From NCBI GenBank assembly GCA_033398695.1, contig CM065803.1:99188001-99252000 (forward strand): DNA of 64,000 bases, read 5' to 3'. Source of the DNA: Orobanche coerulescens (Eukaryota; Streptophyta; Magnoliopsida; Lamiales; Orobanchaceae). A program made the translations under genes and the position numbers. Every line of letters begins with the position of its first letter. The stretch's first letter is position 1. Shown here in pieces: positions 45,859 to 57,594 of this stretch. Under the pieces are notes generated by a model that was not told where the DNA came from, searched no databases, and worked only from the letters and a program-made list of their open reading frames with translations.

Positions 45859-46725
45859 TGAACGACATAAACTGAATTGATTACATGGATCTCTAGAGAT
45901 TGAGTATAAAGCCCAGCAATAAGTCAACACCCTACAAAGCCCAGGAATAAACTTATTAGCTCGGCATAGAGCACGACATCGAGGCCGACCTGAAAATCAG
46001 GACCATACTCGGTGTGCCTCAGCTCAGGCTCAAGCCAAGACTTGGTTCAGGCAACCAAATTGTTGCGCCGACTTGGCTCAGTGACAAAATAAGCCGGGAT
46101 CAGTAAACTTCTCAACCCTGCGTAATGACATCGAGGCCGACCTGAAGGCCAGATATCCTAACTCGGCTTGCCTCAGTTCCGATTCAGGTGTAGATCGTAT
46201 CAGGCAACCATTTTATCATGCGAACTTGGCCTAGGGACAGAACGAGCCGAGATCCATTGGTCTCCCTCCCTTGCCGGTATATGAAGGTCCTATCCTTCAA
46301 GCACGCGGAATTTTGCGAAATCCCAGATAGAGACAAATAAAGATATCCTTACCTAACAAGGACTCTTTTTCCACAAGGAAATCACATACACGATCCTTAT
46401 CAGGATTCTACTTCCTATGTATACATAAAGTCCAATATCAACACGGACTCAGTGACTTTCTCCGCAAATTAGGGTTGCAACATCCATGCTTATAAATAGG
46501 TGTCCTCCACCTACGCTGGTATGAATATAATTTTTTGACTCTCAATACAGTCAATTTATTTCCACCACATTCAATATACTTACTCTCACACTGGAGGGCC
46601 TTTGCCGGTGAAGCCCCGGTAAGTTTACGTGTTTTCTCGTGTGTAGGTCCGATCAGGAAGTTCACTCGCCGAAAATATTCGAACCGCTTGGATAAAGACC
46701 AATCCGATATGTTTTGGCAGCATCA
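45859..46725 (+). repeat. Right LTR of Tat-like element (867 bp)
   Basis: Direct copy of 39376-40247 with TATAAATA at 46491-46498. The preceding purine-rich sequence (45847-45858) is the expected polypurine tract. Confidence 0.92.
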
Positions 46726-46789
46726 ATTCATTATTTCATGTATTTGTTATTTTTTTGGAGCCGGAATAATTATTGGGCCAAGAAATAAA

Positions 46790-48045
46790 TAAAATCCTCC
46801 AGTCCAATAAGAGTCCCACTCCAACCGAAAAGAACTGAAAAGAAGAATCCTACTCTAAAGGCTCCAAAACGTGACATACATCCTCTCTTCTTTCCTTTTC
46901 TATTGGCTTACGAGCACCAAGCACTTTTCTTGTCTTCTCTCGGTCCAAGATAAACCGTTACGATTCTTGTCTTCTATCGGTCCAAGACAACCGTTTATGA
47001 CATAAATAGATTTTTCTAGTGTTCTATGGGAAGTTGAAAACTTCTCTCAACTTTCAAAAAGATACATCATGGAATTAAATGTAAGAACAAAGATTTTATC
47101 TTTTTCGACACAACACAAGATAATATTAGTGAATGGCATAAGATTTTTCAGAGCTTCGAGTGTATATTTGCTACTTTGAGTTGAATATAAACGATTATAG
47201 CCGAGTATAGTTGTGTGTTGTTGTGTGTCTTTGAAGTCCTCAATGATTTGGTATCTATAGCCTTGATCCAGTCAACTTGATTTGAAAAATGCCTTCATTA
47301 ACGTGCACTAATACTTCATTTAGCGTGCGTTGTCATAAAAGTAAGTTTGGCCAATCAGAGAAGGAACGGTCTTCTTTTCGACACTAAATGTCATAAATCC
47401 TCATTAGGGTGCGTTAACCATATGCATAGAGTTAACTATTAGTCAACCCCTGGAAATCCGGATACGCGTGATCTTGAAGTAACGGTCATAATTCCAATGT
47501 TCACATAGATTAACGGTCATATTTAAAATCCAGTGTGCGTTAATCTTCATCAGCGTGCATTAACGTCTTTAATTTTGCATGTGCTATAATAACACTTAGT
47601 GTGCATTAATGGCTTCAGTTTTGCTCTCTGGAATCTATGGAATAGCTCGATAACCTGCGTTATCATAACAGGTAGCGTACGTTAATGTGTTAATTTAGCG
47701 TATGTTGCTTCATGCCTTAGCTTGCGTTAACTGCTTCCATGTACGAATTCCAGAACTTAGTGTCTTGAGGCTTTAGCGTGCGCTATAGATGCCTTAGCTT
47801 CCGTTAATGATTTTTTTATAAATTCCGTACAGCTTACTGTCATGGCCCATTAGCGTGCGTTACATGACATTGTAGCATGTGCTAGTAACATCGGTAGCGT
47901 GTGTTAAGCTTGCTGATAAACTTTCTTTTAGGTCTCTGTTCAATGAATTTAATGTGCGCTAATTTATACATGTAGCATGTGTTATGGTCCTCTATTATTT
48001 TACGAAGTATGTGTGAATCATCACCAAAACTATATTTGTTCAACA
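46790..48045 (-). repeat. Decayed copia LTR rich in TAGCGTGCGYTA motifs
   Basis: The part at 46890-47010 repeats the 'tctatcggtccaag' U5-like pattern of the LTR at 26107-27150, so the families are related. 47280-47990 is packed with palindrome variants, for example TAGCGTGCGCTA at 47774-47785 and TAGCGTGCGTTA at 47851-47862, plus many decayed ones. The minus-strand start TGTTGAACAAATAT is inferred at 48045. Confidence 0.6.
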
Positions 48046-49394
48046 ATATTGATGATCAATCCTAATTGCCATATTATTATTTTCTTTGCTTTCCTTAAGT
48101 AATCTAAATTTCAATAAGACCAAGCACTGTAATCCTTTTGATCATCAATAAAGATATTTGGTTTCTCTCAAAAGATTACAGCTCGTAATCTACATTATTG
48201 TATGCATGCTTGATTTGAAATTATTTTCTAAGTATGAATTTGCTATAGACCAAGATGAACTTGTATACAGAAAGTTCATAGATTAAGATATATTCAATAA
48301 AGCTACATGTTGTAAGATTGTTCTCACGAGCCAATCATAATTTAAATTATAAAACATTTAGCCTTGTAGGATTTGAAATTTTAGAACATGCCTGCTAACT
48401 GTTCACATTTTAGTTTAAGTCTTGTCAAGATCGGATCATCCGAAAGAAGACTTGAAGCTGGAAATTTTGAAGGAGGTTTGGCATTATCAAAAAGGGGAAT
48501 TTTGGGGATAAAGTACACTAAGTGTCTTGATAAATGCATCCTACATCCAGCATCCTATAGCAATCTTCATATAGCGCTCCAAGAATGTCCTTCCTATAGA
48601 GAAATGAGGATTCAGCTTAAAGCAAATAAGACTGTTGGCTACAGCGTAAACTCTGTGTGCACTTTACTTTGGAAAAGTAAAATGCAAAAACCAACAAGAT
48701 ATTACTTAGACCTTAAAATCATTGTGAGATAAGCAATTATTTATTGACAAGTTTTTACGGTTTTCAAGGTCCATTTAATGCTGATGGAGACAACATATAA
48801 TACAGCCATAGATTGTGGACAGAAGATTATTTAATGAAGGCCAAAAAGAATGTTTGGAGCATTGAATGCTAGATACTTTAATTTAAACATTCATCAGCCG
48901 CCAATCTGAAGTGTTCATATCTCACCAACCGGCCAATGGCTACATTTACAATGGATCTATTTTTGAGGTTATGAATAGCCCAATCTAGAGGACTTGCTCA
49001 GTCACTGAATCAACTGAAATATTGCTCAAAACTGAAGTACTGAAAATTGATCATCTTGCAATATCATACATGAGAAAATAATCTCTTCAAAGCCTACAGG
49101 GCATATTCTTTTTGAAGAGATATTCAGTCCTCAACAGTGAACAACACACTACCGCAAGGAAATCAAAGCCTACAGCTGTTGTAAAGAATACTTGTAATAG
49201 CATAATTTCATTGTTGAGAATATTAACCCTATGTGGACTAAAAACGTACCTTTATGACCTGTGTGGGACGAAGAGAGTTCAAAACAAAGTTTCAATATGT
49301 GTGACAATAAGTCAGTTCAAAGAAGCCTACAGCCAGTCTGTGTTAGCTACTTAGATGCTACAGTCAGATGTATCAATTTGTGTGAACAATACAA
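48046..49394. other. Unassigned non-coding stretch, probably old LTR fragments
   Basis: No domain is recognised. A 114-codon open frame (48388-48732, plus) has no familiar motif, and its surroundings look like decayed repeat. 'Gtaatagcataatttcattgttgagaatatt' near 49193 (shown in parts: gtaatagcata, ttgttgagaatatt) resembles the transcription-start part of copia LTRs. Confidence 0.4.
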
Positions 49395-51008
49395 TGTTAG
49401 GAATATAATTTTAAGATTTTGTTGATGGCATACCTGTATTCAAGATTACTTCAAATATATGTATTTCGCATTGTAAAGAAGAACCTAATGAGTATCTTCT
49501 ATAGGCCTTTAAAAGATTAGGCTAAGTATTTATCATGTTGATTAAGTAGAAAATTGGCTAAGTATGGAACAGGCATGTTATCAGCCGAGGTTTTAGTCAA
49601 CGCAAGATATCAGCTGGGTCTAACCGATGAAATATCAGGCGAGTTTCAGTCAAAGGAAAATATCAGCTGGGTTTGACCAAGTCTGAAGTACAACTGAAAT
49701 ATTTCAGAAGACAAGTTTGGCTAAGTACATAACAGCTAAAATATCATCCGAGGTTTTGGTCAATGCATAATATCAGTTGAGGTTGACCAAGAGAATATCA
49801 GCCAACTTTCTAAAGACCAAATATCAGACAGCTTTTATCAGGGCAAAACATCAGCCAGGTTTGACCAACATATCAGCCAGGTTTGACCAAAGGAAATATC
49901 AGATGAGTTTATCTAAGACGATATATCAGCCAAGTTTTTGATATCAACTGTCCACATCAGCAAACGCTGAAAAGTCAACAATAACGGCAAGACTCATGCA
50001 GACACAAAAGTCAAGGGGACAAAGTGATTGATTCCCGAAAGTTAAGAAATATTCTATTCCTAGAGATTCGCGCCCTGAAGACTTTCTAATCATAGTAATC
50101 AAGAAAAGCAACGCAACGGGAAGATACATATTCAAATGGTCAGATTTGAAGAAAGAGACAAAGCCTTGCAAAGAAATGAACAGTAAACAATGAAGTCAGT
50201 CACCAACGGACATAAATGTTACAAGATGCAACAGCTATGAAGAAGCTCAAAGATCGTACTATAAATGTCTGAAGAAAGATTGAGCAGAAGTACGATGTGA
50301 ACAATACTTACAAGCAAACAAAGCAATCAAAGCAATCAAAGCATATCTATAGCATCGTGAAGAGCTAGTTTCTAAAATCATATACAGAGAAGCTCTTAAG
50401 TTGGAGAAGACGGCACTCTTATCTTAAAGTTCGAGTAAGGGGTACTTTCGTGAACTAGGTTCTTGAGAGTGAGAGGTTCTAAAACAACCACGAGTTGTAA
50501 AACATCCACGGGTTCTTGATTGGAAAGTGATAGGCAGCTTGTGAGTTGTTGAGGCATCCACAGGTTTTCGATCACGAGGTGTTAAGAAACCAAGGGAAGG
50601 AGTTGCAGCGGCCACGGGTTTCCACTGGTTGGAAGCTGTTGTAACAAGATTCATTATAACATTAATTTCACTGGTTGAAATTTATAGTGAATTTATCTCC
50701 AACTGGTTTGGAGAGAAGTGGACTAGTAGAGGATTACCCCACCTCTGAAACCACTATAAAAGTGCTGTGTGATTTACTGCTTTCATCATCATACTTAAGT
50801 GTTGCATCCATATTGACTGTTGCATTCAAAGTCAGTTGTCATTTCGCAAAATCATTTTACAGCTGACAAAGGTTACCTGCATTATTATCAGACGAGTAAC
50901 CTAAGTTGCATTCACTTCAGCCGTGTTTTTGAAAACAGTTATTTAAGCAAAAGATTTTACAAGTCTATTCACCCCCCCAGACTTATACCTGACGCCTTGT
51001 GACCTGCA
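49395..51008 (+). repeat. 5' LTR of accessory-ORF copia element (~1.6 kb, left end inferred)
   Basis: It ends CTTGTGACCTGCA at 51008, followed at 51011-51022 by TGGTATCGGAGA, a tRNA-iMet primer site. The left end TGTTAGGAATATA at 49395 is inferred. It includes an array of about eight degenerate 'aatatcagccaggtttgacc' units at 49560-49935. Part of it recurs on the minus strand at 29991-30560. Confidence 0.65.
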
Positions 51009-51088
51009 AGTGGTATCGGAGAGGTTGGTTCAATTTTACAGAACCAGATCCATATACTTGAGTATATACATTTAAATCTCTCTTTAAA

Positions 51089-52264
51089 ATGGAACACATG
51101 CAATACATGCACTCTAGATTACCTGTATTCTCTGTTGATGAATATGACTTATGGAAAATAAGAATGCAGGCACATCTGTCATCCATCCATGATGATATGT
51201 GTTGTATAATTGAGGATGGACCCTTCACCTTCCTGAAGGACAATACAGATGAGGAGATTGCAGCCGGGCAACCAAAGTAGATTCCCAAAAGAAGAACATA
51301 GATGACCTCAGAAGAAAGAAAGCTGGCCAACCTTGACAACCGGGCCAGAGATATCTTGTACCAGACTCTTGACAAAGTCACCATGGTAAAGATCAAGAAT
51401 TGCAAAAATGTCAAAGAGATATGGGAAACATTAGCTGTAATGTGTGAGGGAACCGAGCTTATCAAAGAAAATAAATTGTCAATAGCCACCCAGAAGTTCG
51501 ACAACTTCAAGATGAATAATGGAGAAGCAATTGATAGAGTGGATACCAGATTCACTGAGATCATCAATGAGATAAGCTCTCTTGGTAAAACCTATGGCAA
51601 CCGAGAGATGGATCTGAAGGTACTAAGGTCTCTTACACCAGAATGGAGCATGAAGGCTATTTCCATGAGGGAATCCAAGGATCTTAACAAGATAAAGATC
51701 CAAGAAATATTCTCAAACCTCAAGGCATTTGAGTTCGAGCCTCTCTGCTCATCATCTACTGAGCCAGCTGAAAAAGGAATAGCTTTTGCAGCAGAATCAC
51801 CTGCAAAAACCAATACTGAAGTTAATCCCCCAAGCCCTCTAAACTTTGAGGAAGAAATGGCATTCATTATGCCAATATTCAGCCACTTCAGGAAGAACTA
51901 CTCAAAATATCAGAAGAACTACAAAGAGAACCCAAGGAGGAACCAAAAAGCTGGAAACTGGAAGATAGAATGTTACAACTGTCATAAGACAGGACATATA
52001 CTGTTTGACTGCCCTGATCTCAAGAGAGATAAAGATAAGAAGGACATGGGCAAGAAGGAAGACAAGAGAAAAGATCTCATTGGATAAGATCAGATCCAAG
52101 AGAGAGCAGAATCAAGCAGTGGATTCTTTTCAGATGATGATGACAACTACAACTGCTTAATGGCCAATCTAGATGATGAAGAGGTAACATCTAAACCTCC
52201 AACTTCAGGATATGTCATCTCAGACATGTCTGAAGATTCATCAATCTGTAAATCAGCTCTTTAA
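51089..52264 (+). pseudogene. Copia Gag of accessory-ORF family
   Basis: It starts MEHMQYMHSRLPVFSVDEYD, with WKIRMQAHLSSIHDDM. After stops at about 51280 and 51300 it continues in the same frame: KLANLDNRARDILYQTLD, KEIWETLAVMCEGTELIKEN, KLSIATQKFDNFKMNNGEAI and DRVDTRFTEIINEISSLGK, the UBN2-type copia Gag core. The zinc knuckle CYNCHKTGHILFDC is intact (near 51970). A stop at 52085-52087 is followed by NYNCLMANLDDEE, the usual copia tail. Three in-frame stops disable it. Confidence 0.85.
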
Positions 52265-52329
52265 AGATTTTGTAACACTTAATACTGCACACCTGACTGT
52301 GACATTTTAGAACACATAGCTGCAAGATG

Positions 52330-53455
52330 AGAATAGCAGCTGAAAAATAATTTGGACAAACTCAGCCTTGAGTCATCTAACATCAGATCTGTGCTTGAAA
52401 AACAAACTGATAAAAATTTGAAAAACTCAGCTGAAATTACCACAGTTGACATTAAGAGGCTGACAATTTTAAATAGTGAAAAATCAACTGCACTTGCTCA
52501 TATCAAATCTGAGTTTTCTGGACTGATACAGCTAAGTAATACATAGGCTAAAGAAATAACATCTTTAAAAGCATCTATAACCTTGGATGGTTTGTGTATA
52601 AACCAGATGCCATTTTATTTAAAATCAGGCCTTGGATATGACCCAAATACTCCCGCAAGTTCAAAAAACACTTTCATAAAGGGAGAAACAATTGTCCAGA
52701 CTGTTGAGCCTACAAACAAACCTGTATTTAAAAATAGGCAGCATCCCATTCAACAATATAGATAGCAGCCAAGGTTTACAAGGCAGCCATCTAGACAAAA
52801 CACTAGGCAATGGCCAAAACAGCATCAGCAGTCAAAACATTACTCTGCTTATTACCAAAGACTCCCTCAAAATAGATTTCACAATGGGAGAGGTAAATGG
52901 AAACCACAAGGGAATCCAAACATTCAAAACTATCAGGTGTGGAGACCCCAAAACTTTAATAACCGGCCTCAGCCAAGATTTAGGAATGACCCACACCAAA
53001 ACCATTATCAGTCATATCTTATAAACAACACAACTTAAGGATATAGACCAAGACAATATGCACCCTATAAAAATAACCAACACCATCTTCCAAACACCAG
53101 GGGAAATCAATTCTCCAGGCAATCCACTAACCCCAAAGGACCCACTCAAATTTAGGTACCTATATCTCTGCTTGTCTGATTGTAGAAAATGTGGAAGGAC
53201 TACCATCATGTCACCTCAAATTCAAGAGCAGGAGGTGAAGAATGGTTTGTGGACTCAGGATGCTCAAGGTACATGATAGGAAACAAGAAAGTCCTGACAA
53301 ACTACATCAAAGAAAGAGGTCCAGATGTAACCTTTGGAGATATCTCTCGTGGACAAACAAAAGGTTATGGGGAACTGCACAGAGGAAATAATATCATCTC
53401 AAAAGTGCAGTATGTCAAAGGACTCAAAGGCGCCTGCATATCAGCTACCTCCTAA
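52330..53455 (+). pseudogene. Copia linker and protease of accessory-ORF family
   Basis: A linker rich in Gln/Asn/Pro/Arg (QWPKQHQQSKHYSAYYQRLP, RPQPRFRNDPHQNHYQSYL) spans about 52740-53030, with frameshifts. Protease follows at 53230-53455: EEWFVDSGCSRYMIGNKKVL with the DSG active site, ERGPDVTFGDISRGQTKGYG and VQYVKGLK. Directly after this block the sequence jumps into the accessory ORF; integrase, RT and RNase H are deleted. Confidence 0.8.
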
Positions 53456-53689
53456 CTTCACTGAGATGGTCAGAGCCATAGTTGAGGAAACAATTGAAAA
53501 TCTTCTGGCAACAAAGGTAGAACCTCACCTGCTGTCCTTAAATACCAAGATGGACTCCCTATTAAACAAGAAGGAACCCTCTCCACCACCTTCATCTTCA
53601 AGTATGCCTCTTGGCATGACAGACTTCATGCATATGGTGGAGGAGCAGCTGGCACAGATTATTGATGCTGGCAAAAGGGGGAAGAGATG
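53456..53689 (+). pseudogene. Accessory ORF fragment fused to copia protease by deletion
   Basis: The frame reads PPNFTEMVRAIVEETIENLL, ATKVEPHLLSLNTKMDSLLN, PSSSSMPLGMTDFMHMVEEQ and DAGKRGKR, then a stop. It matches the accessory ORF at 34226-34380 and 31266-31379 (minus). The join to the protease at about 53430-53450 suggests one internal deletion of several kb. Confidence 0.7.
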
Positions 53690-53739
53690 AGGATCAAAAG
53701 GAAGCATGAGGCATTAACCCTAGTTCCCAGAAGTGCACC

Positions 53740-54511
53740 AGCGCTCATTACGTACGTTACCAATCCACATTAACATACGTAATGCTCCTTACGTACACTA
53801 CATGTCCTTCAAAGTGTACGTAACATCATTCCAGAACTCACTCCCTTGTTTCGTTCGATCGCTTACGTACGTAATGCATAGGCCATAACGTGCATAATAC
53901 ATATGTTGACTCGCTACAGTAAATATCCATTTAGCGTACGTAATGGGTAGTCCATAACGTACGTAATATACGACATTGACTCGCCCGCCCACGTTCTGCG
54001 CCGAAAGGTGCCGACCACGGGACCCACCTATCGGTCATAGCCTGATCCTGTCTGATTCTCTTCATAACGTACGTTATGTACATTACGTAATGTACGTTAT
54101 GTCTGTGTCTTAGCGTACGTAAGCTCCTATGCTTAACGTACGCTACGCTTGACAAGGTTCTCTCTGATCAGCCAACTATATCTCAACTGATACTTTAACG
54201 TACGTAACGACCTAATGTTAACGTACGTAACCTTTGGGAATTAACGTACGTAAGCTCATATGCTTAACGTGCGTTATGGATGCTATACTTGGCCATTTAC
54301 CCTGGTCTTTCTCGTCGTCTCAATATACCGAATACATATACACAACACACTATATCCTAAAATGTAATTGTCGACCAAGTACGACAATTATACCAATACA
54401 GATGTCTCAATCCTTCATTTATTTTATCTATACTGTACAGATTCCACACTGTACAACATAACTCGGATAAAATAACATTAAACAACAGTGGTAGAAATCC
54501 CAGATATTACA
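53740..54511 (-). repeat. Gypsy LTR fragment with dense CGTACG palindromes
   Basis: The minus-strand start TGTAATATCTGGGATTTC at 54511 is typical of the gypsy LTRs here; the other end is lost. Between 53748 and 54275 there are more than a dozen copies of TTACGTACGTAA, TTAACGTACGTAA, TAGCGTACGTAA and similar (for example 53748-53759, 53863-53874, 54264-54275). Confidence 0.65.
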
Positions 54512-55478
54512 GGATTAATATCCAAAATTGACATTCATAAAGTATGCAAGCTTCAGCGTGTCATTTATGGGTGGAAGCAAGCTTTGTCAAGTTATAATCC
54601 TTGTTTCAACGAGACAGTCAAAGAGTTTGGTTTTGTCCAAAACAAAGAGGAGTCCGTATTTACAAGAAGGTAGTGGGAGCAAAATTGTGTTCTTAATACT
54701 ATATGCGGATGACATTCTACTTATAGAAAACAACGTAGGAATGCTCAGTTCTATTAAACTTTGGCTTTCGAGTGAGTTCCCAATGAAATACTTGGGACAA
54801 GCTACCAATATTCTGGATATTAATCTCTACTAGGATAGAGCAAAAAGACTGTTAGGTCTCTCCCAAGCCCTATATATAGAAAAGATCGTAAAGCGATTTA
54901 GGATGGAAGATTCTAAAAGAGGGTCGTACCTACATGGTATAAATGTTTCCTTAAATATGTGTCATCAACGTGAGGAAAACAGAAAGGAAACGAGTAAGAT
55001 ACCCTGTGCTTCGACAGTGGATAGCCTCATGTATGGCTATTAATTGCACGAGACCGGACATTGCTTATGTTGTGAGCGTGGTAAGTCGATATCAGTTAAA
55101 TCGAGAACAGGAACATTGGACAGCTGTAAAGAACATTCTTAAGTACTTAAAAGGACTAAGGACTTTGTTCTTACATACGTTAGTGGAAAACTAAAAGTGG
55201 AGGGTTATATGGACTCGGATTTTTCGGGAGACATGGATGTGAAGATGTCCACTTCAGGGTATATTTTTACTCTAAATGGTGGAGCAGTATCTTGGAGAAA
55301 TTCCAAGTTGATCACGACTGCAATCTCTACATGTTAAGATGAATATCAAGTAGCCATGGAGGCTGCTAAACAAGATTTTTGTATTAAGAACTTTACGGAG
55401 GAACTTCAAGGGGTACCTGACGCGGAGTGGCCCGTGTCACTATTTTGCGACAATGACGGAGCTGTTGCATAGGATAAG
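54512..55478 (+). pseudogene. Copia reverse transcriptase and RNase H remnant (different family)
   Basis: RT blocks are VCKLQRVIYGWKQALSSYNP, ETVKEFGFVQNKEES, then in another frame GSKIVFLILYADDILLIENN, with the catalytic YADD, and SEFPMKYLGQATNILDINLY. RNase H follows: ARDRTLLM or CTRPDIAYVVSVVSRYQLNR, WTAVKNILKYLKGL, MDSDFSGDMDVKMSTSGYIF, LNGGAVSWRNS and LFCDNDGAVA. Frameshifts occur near 54660, 54960 and 55190. It breaks straight into the LTR at 55479, so the C-terminal end of pol is lost. Confidence 0.85.
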
Positions 55479-56820
55479 TGTTGGGAATAGTGATCTAGGA
55501 CATTTGATGTGCCTAGATTTGTAATTGTCATGTTTAAATAAAGTTGTTTCCCATTGATTATTATAATGTGTGCATGCTTTAATATTATAATAATCGAATA
55601 ATAGTTATTTACGAATAATAAGATTATTCATATGTCCCTGTTTCAATCACATTGAGTGGAGAATCAAGTGATTAATATACTAGTATAAGTTTGATTAATA
55701 ATCATTGGATGGTTATGTGTATGGTACGGATCAAACTTATGTGTATTGGTTGGAGAACGCAATAATGGATAGACCCGCATTGAGATCACTGCATGGATAT
55801 GTCATAAATGAATCTCAATATAACAGTATGTCAATAAATCCTTGTACATGAGATTATCAAAGAGTCCAATATGATAACTGCTATGACTTGACGTAATCTA
55901 CCGTCATCTGAAATATGGTGATCATAAAGGTTTGTGATCGGGATTAATGGGAGTCATGTAGAGGGCAATGAATAATCGAGATAGGGATTTGTCCCTCTCT
56001 TTAGGGAGAGAGATGTCCGCTTGGGCCCTCGATTAGTAGGACTGAAGGAAATGCATGGCCATGCTCAAATGAAGAGTCATTTGATTCAACCAGCCTACTT
56101 AAGATCGAGAAAGCATTTAAACATAATAAGCATGACAGTTTCCATGACTTAGTTCAAATATGATATCGCGTGACAAAGGGATTTGACACGTTAAATGGTT
56201 TAATGGACTATAAACTTATATTATTTGGGTAGTCATAATGTCTTGGTAGAGACATCTTATGATTTATTATTTAATAAGGTATTAAATAATTTCCAACATA
56301 ATATAAGCCTTTTGGGTCACACATACTACAATAAAGACCAGCAAGATCAATTAATAATTATAATACTGGAAATTATATTTATTGAGAAATTAAGTAATGA
56401 GTAATATATAATATGTGATATTGTATATTATATTGTTTAATTATAGCAACTGAGAATGGTAAATATAATAGTGGATATTATATTTATTAGAGGAATAAAT
56501 AATAAGTTATATATAGTATAAGATATTTTATATATTGTATTATTTAATAAGTTGAAGGGTAACTAAATAAATACTAAAGTTTTAACTCTGGGGTTTACTT
56601 AGTATAAATAAAGGGTCTTAGACCTTCTTCTTTTCCATGAAATATTCGACATAATTTTGACATGAAGATAGACATGAATTCTCTGTGTAGTAACAAAATC
56701 TAAAATGAAAAGCACCTATAAGAAAAAATTTATAATTGTGTTTACACGATCATAGGTCAAACAACGAACAAATATAGTGCCTCCTCATTAGAGTGACAAG
56801 AAATCTATAAGTCGGCAACA
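55479..56820 (+). repeat. Copia 3' LTR (~1.34 kb)
   Basis: Begins TGTTGGGAATAGTGATC directly after the RNase H remnant and ends GTCGGCAACA at 56820. A TATA-like region is at 56595-56620. It is AT-rich at 56200-56560. No palindrome cluster. Confidence 0.65.
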
Positions 56821-57149
56821 TAATCCTCCAGTTTGTTTGTGATAACATAAAAGAAAGACAGTGGAAATACATTTGGTAAGTGGCAACTATACTGCATTAG
56901 GATGACTGAATGATGAGCATCAGGAAAAACTGAATTACAAGCATGTAGGCGACGAGGGTTGAAGAAGGAAGGCGACGAACGGACGGGTTGTAGGCGGAAG
57001 GTGGCGGACGGATGAGGGTTTGAAGAAGGAAGAAATGAGACGAAGGGAGAAATGAGAAAGGGGATGAGAAAATGTCTGTTTTTTTATATACTGCAACTTT
57101 AGGCAACGACGGGAGGGTTATCGGCTAAAAGCCAGCCCTTTGGCCGACG

Positions 57150-57545
57150 GCAAGCGTCGGCTAAAGTCCAATCGACCGTGTCATATGTGACACAGTCGTG
57201 TCCGCAGACAGGGACTTTCGCGTGTTCTAGACAAGTGCGACCCGACCGTGTCTTATGTGACACGGCCGTGTCCCCGTGGATAGAGACTTCCGCGTATTCT
57301 AGCCAAGTGTGACCCGACCGTGTCATATGTGACACGGCCGTGTCCACGGATAGGACTTTAGCCGGCGACTCCCGTCGGCTATACTTAATGGAAAAAAAAC
57401 ATGACTCAGTGGCTGTCGGGGTTCAAACCCGGCCCATTTGTATCGGTGATATGGCATTTTTCCACTGACTCATGTATGTCATTCGCACATTTAAAGACAT
57501 TTTTTATATTTATACATGTGTAATAATATTTTATACATTTGAATT
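57150..57545. repeat. CACTA subterminal block with tRNA-like A/B boxes, copy 1
   Basis: Three ~60-bp units with 'gaccgtgtcatatgtgacac' are followed by 'tttagccggcgac' and a tRNA-like segment. On the minus strand TGAGTCAGTGG (57472-57462) resembles an A box and GGTTTGAACCC (near 57428-57418) a B box. The second copy is at 58510-58836. Confidence 0.6.
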
Positions 57546-57594
57546 TAAAGATAAATATATATTGTTATATATATATATATATATATATAGGGTG

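Larger units (their letters stand above)
39376..46725 (+). mobile_element. Non-autonomous Ty3/gypsy element, probable Tat lineage
   Basis: Two LTRs (39376-40247 and 45859-46725) start TGAACGACATAAAC and end GGCAGCATCA. They are flanked by the target duplication ATTCA (39371-39375 and 46726-46730). The primer-site region GTTTGGTTCCGTTGCCG follows the left LTR directly; it resembles the TTGG..CCGTTGCCG sites of Athila/Tat elements. A purine-rich tract ACTCGGGGGCCAC precedes the right LTR. Inside there is only a gag remnant, a tandem array and an antisense accessory ORF; protease, RT, RNase H and integrase are missing. Antisense accessory ORFs and 3' tandem arrays are known for Tat-lineage elements (RIRE2, Grande, Retand, Ogre). 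Confidence 0.85.

Noticed and set aside
48388..48732. 114-codon plus-strand open frame
   Set aside because: No recognisable motif, ordinary AT-rich surroundings and no supporting gene signals; kept only as an unassigned stretch.
50983..51567. 194-codon minus-strand open frame
   Set aside because: It is the antisense shadow of the copia Gag on the plus strand and also covers the LTR boundary and primer site.
57400..57480. A complete tRNA gene
   Set aside because: A and B box-like motifs are present but no full cloverleaf or anticodon arm could be traced; treated as a tRNA-like or SINE-derived trace.
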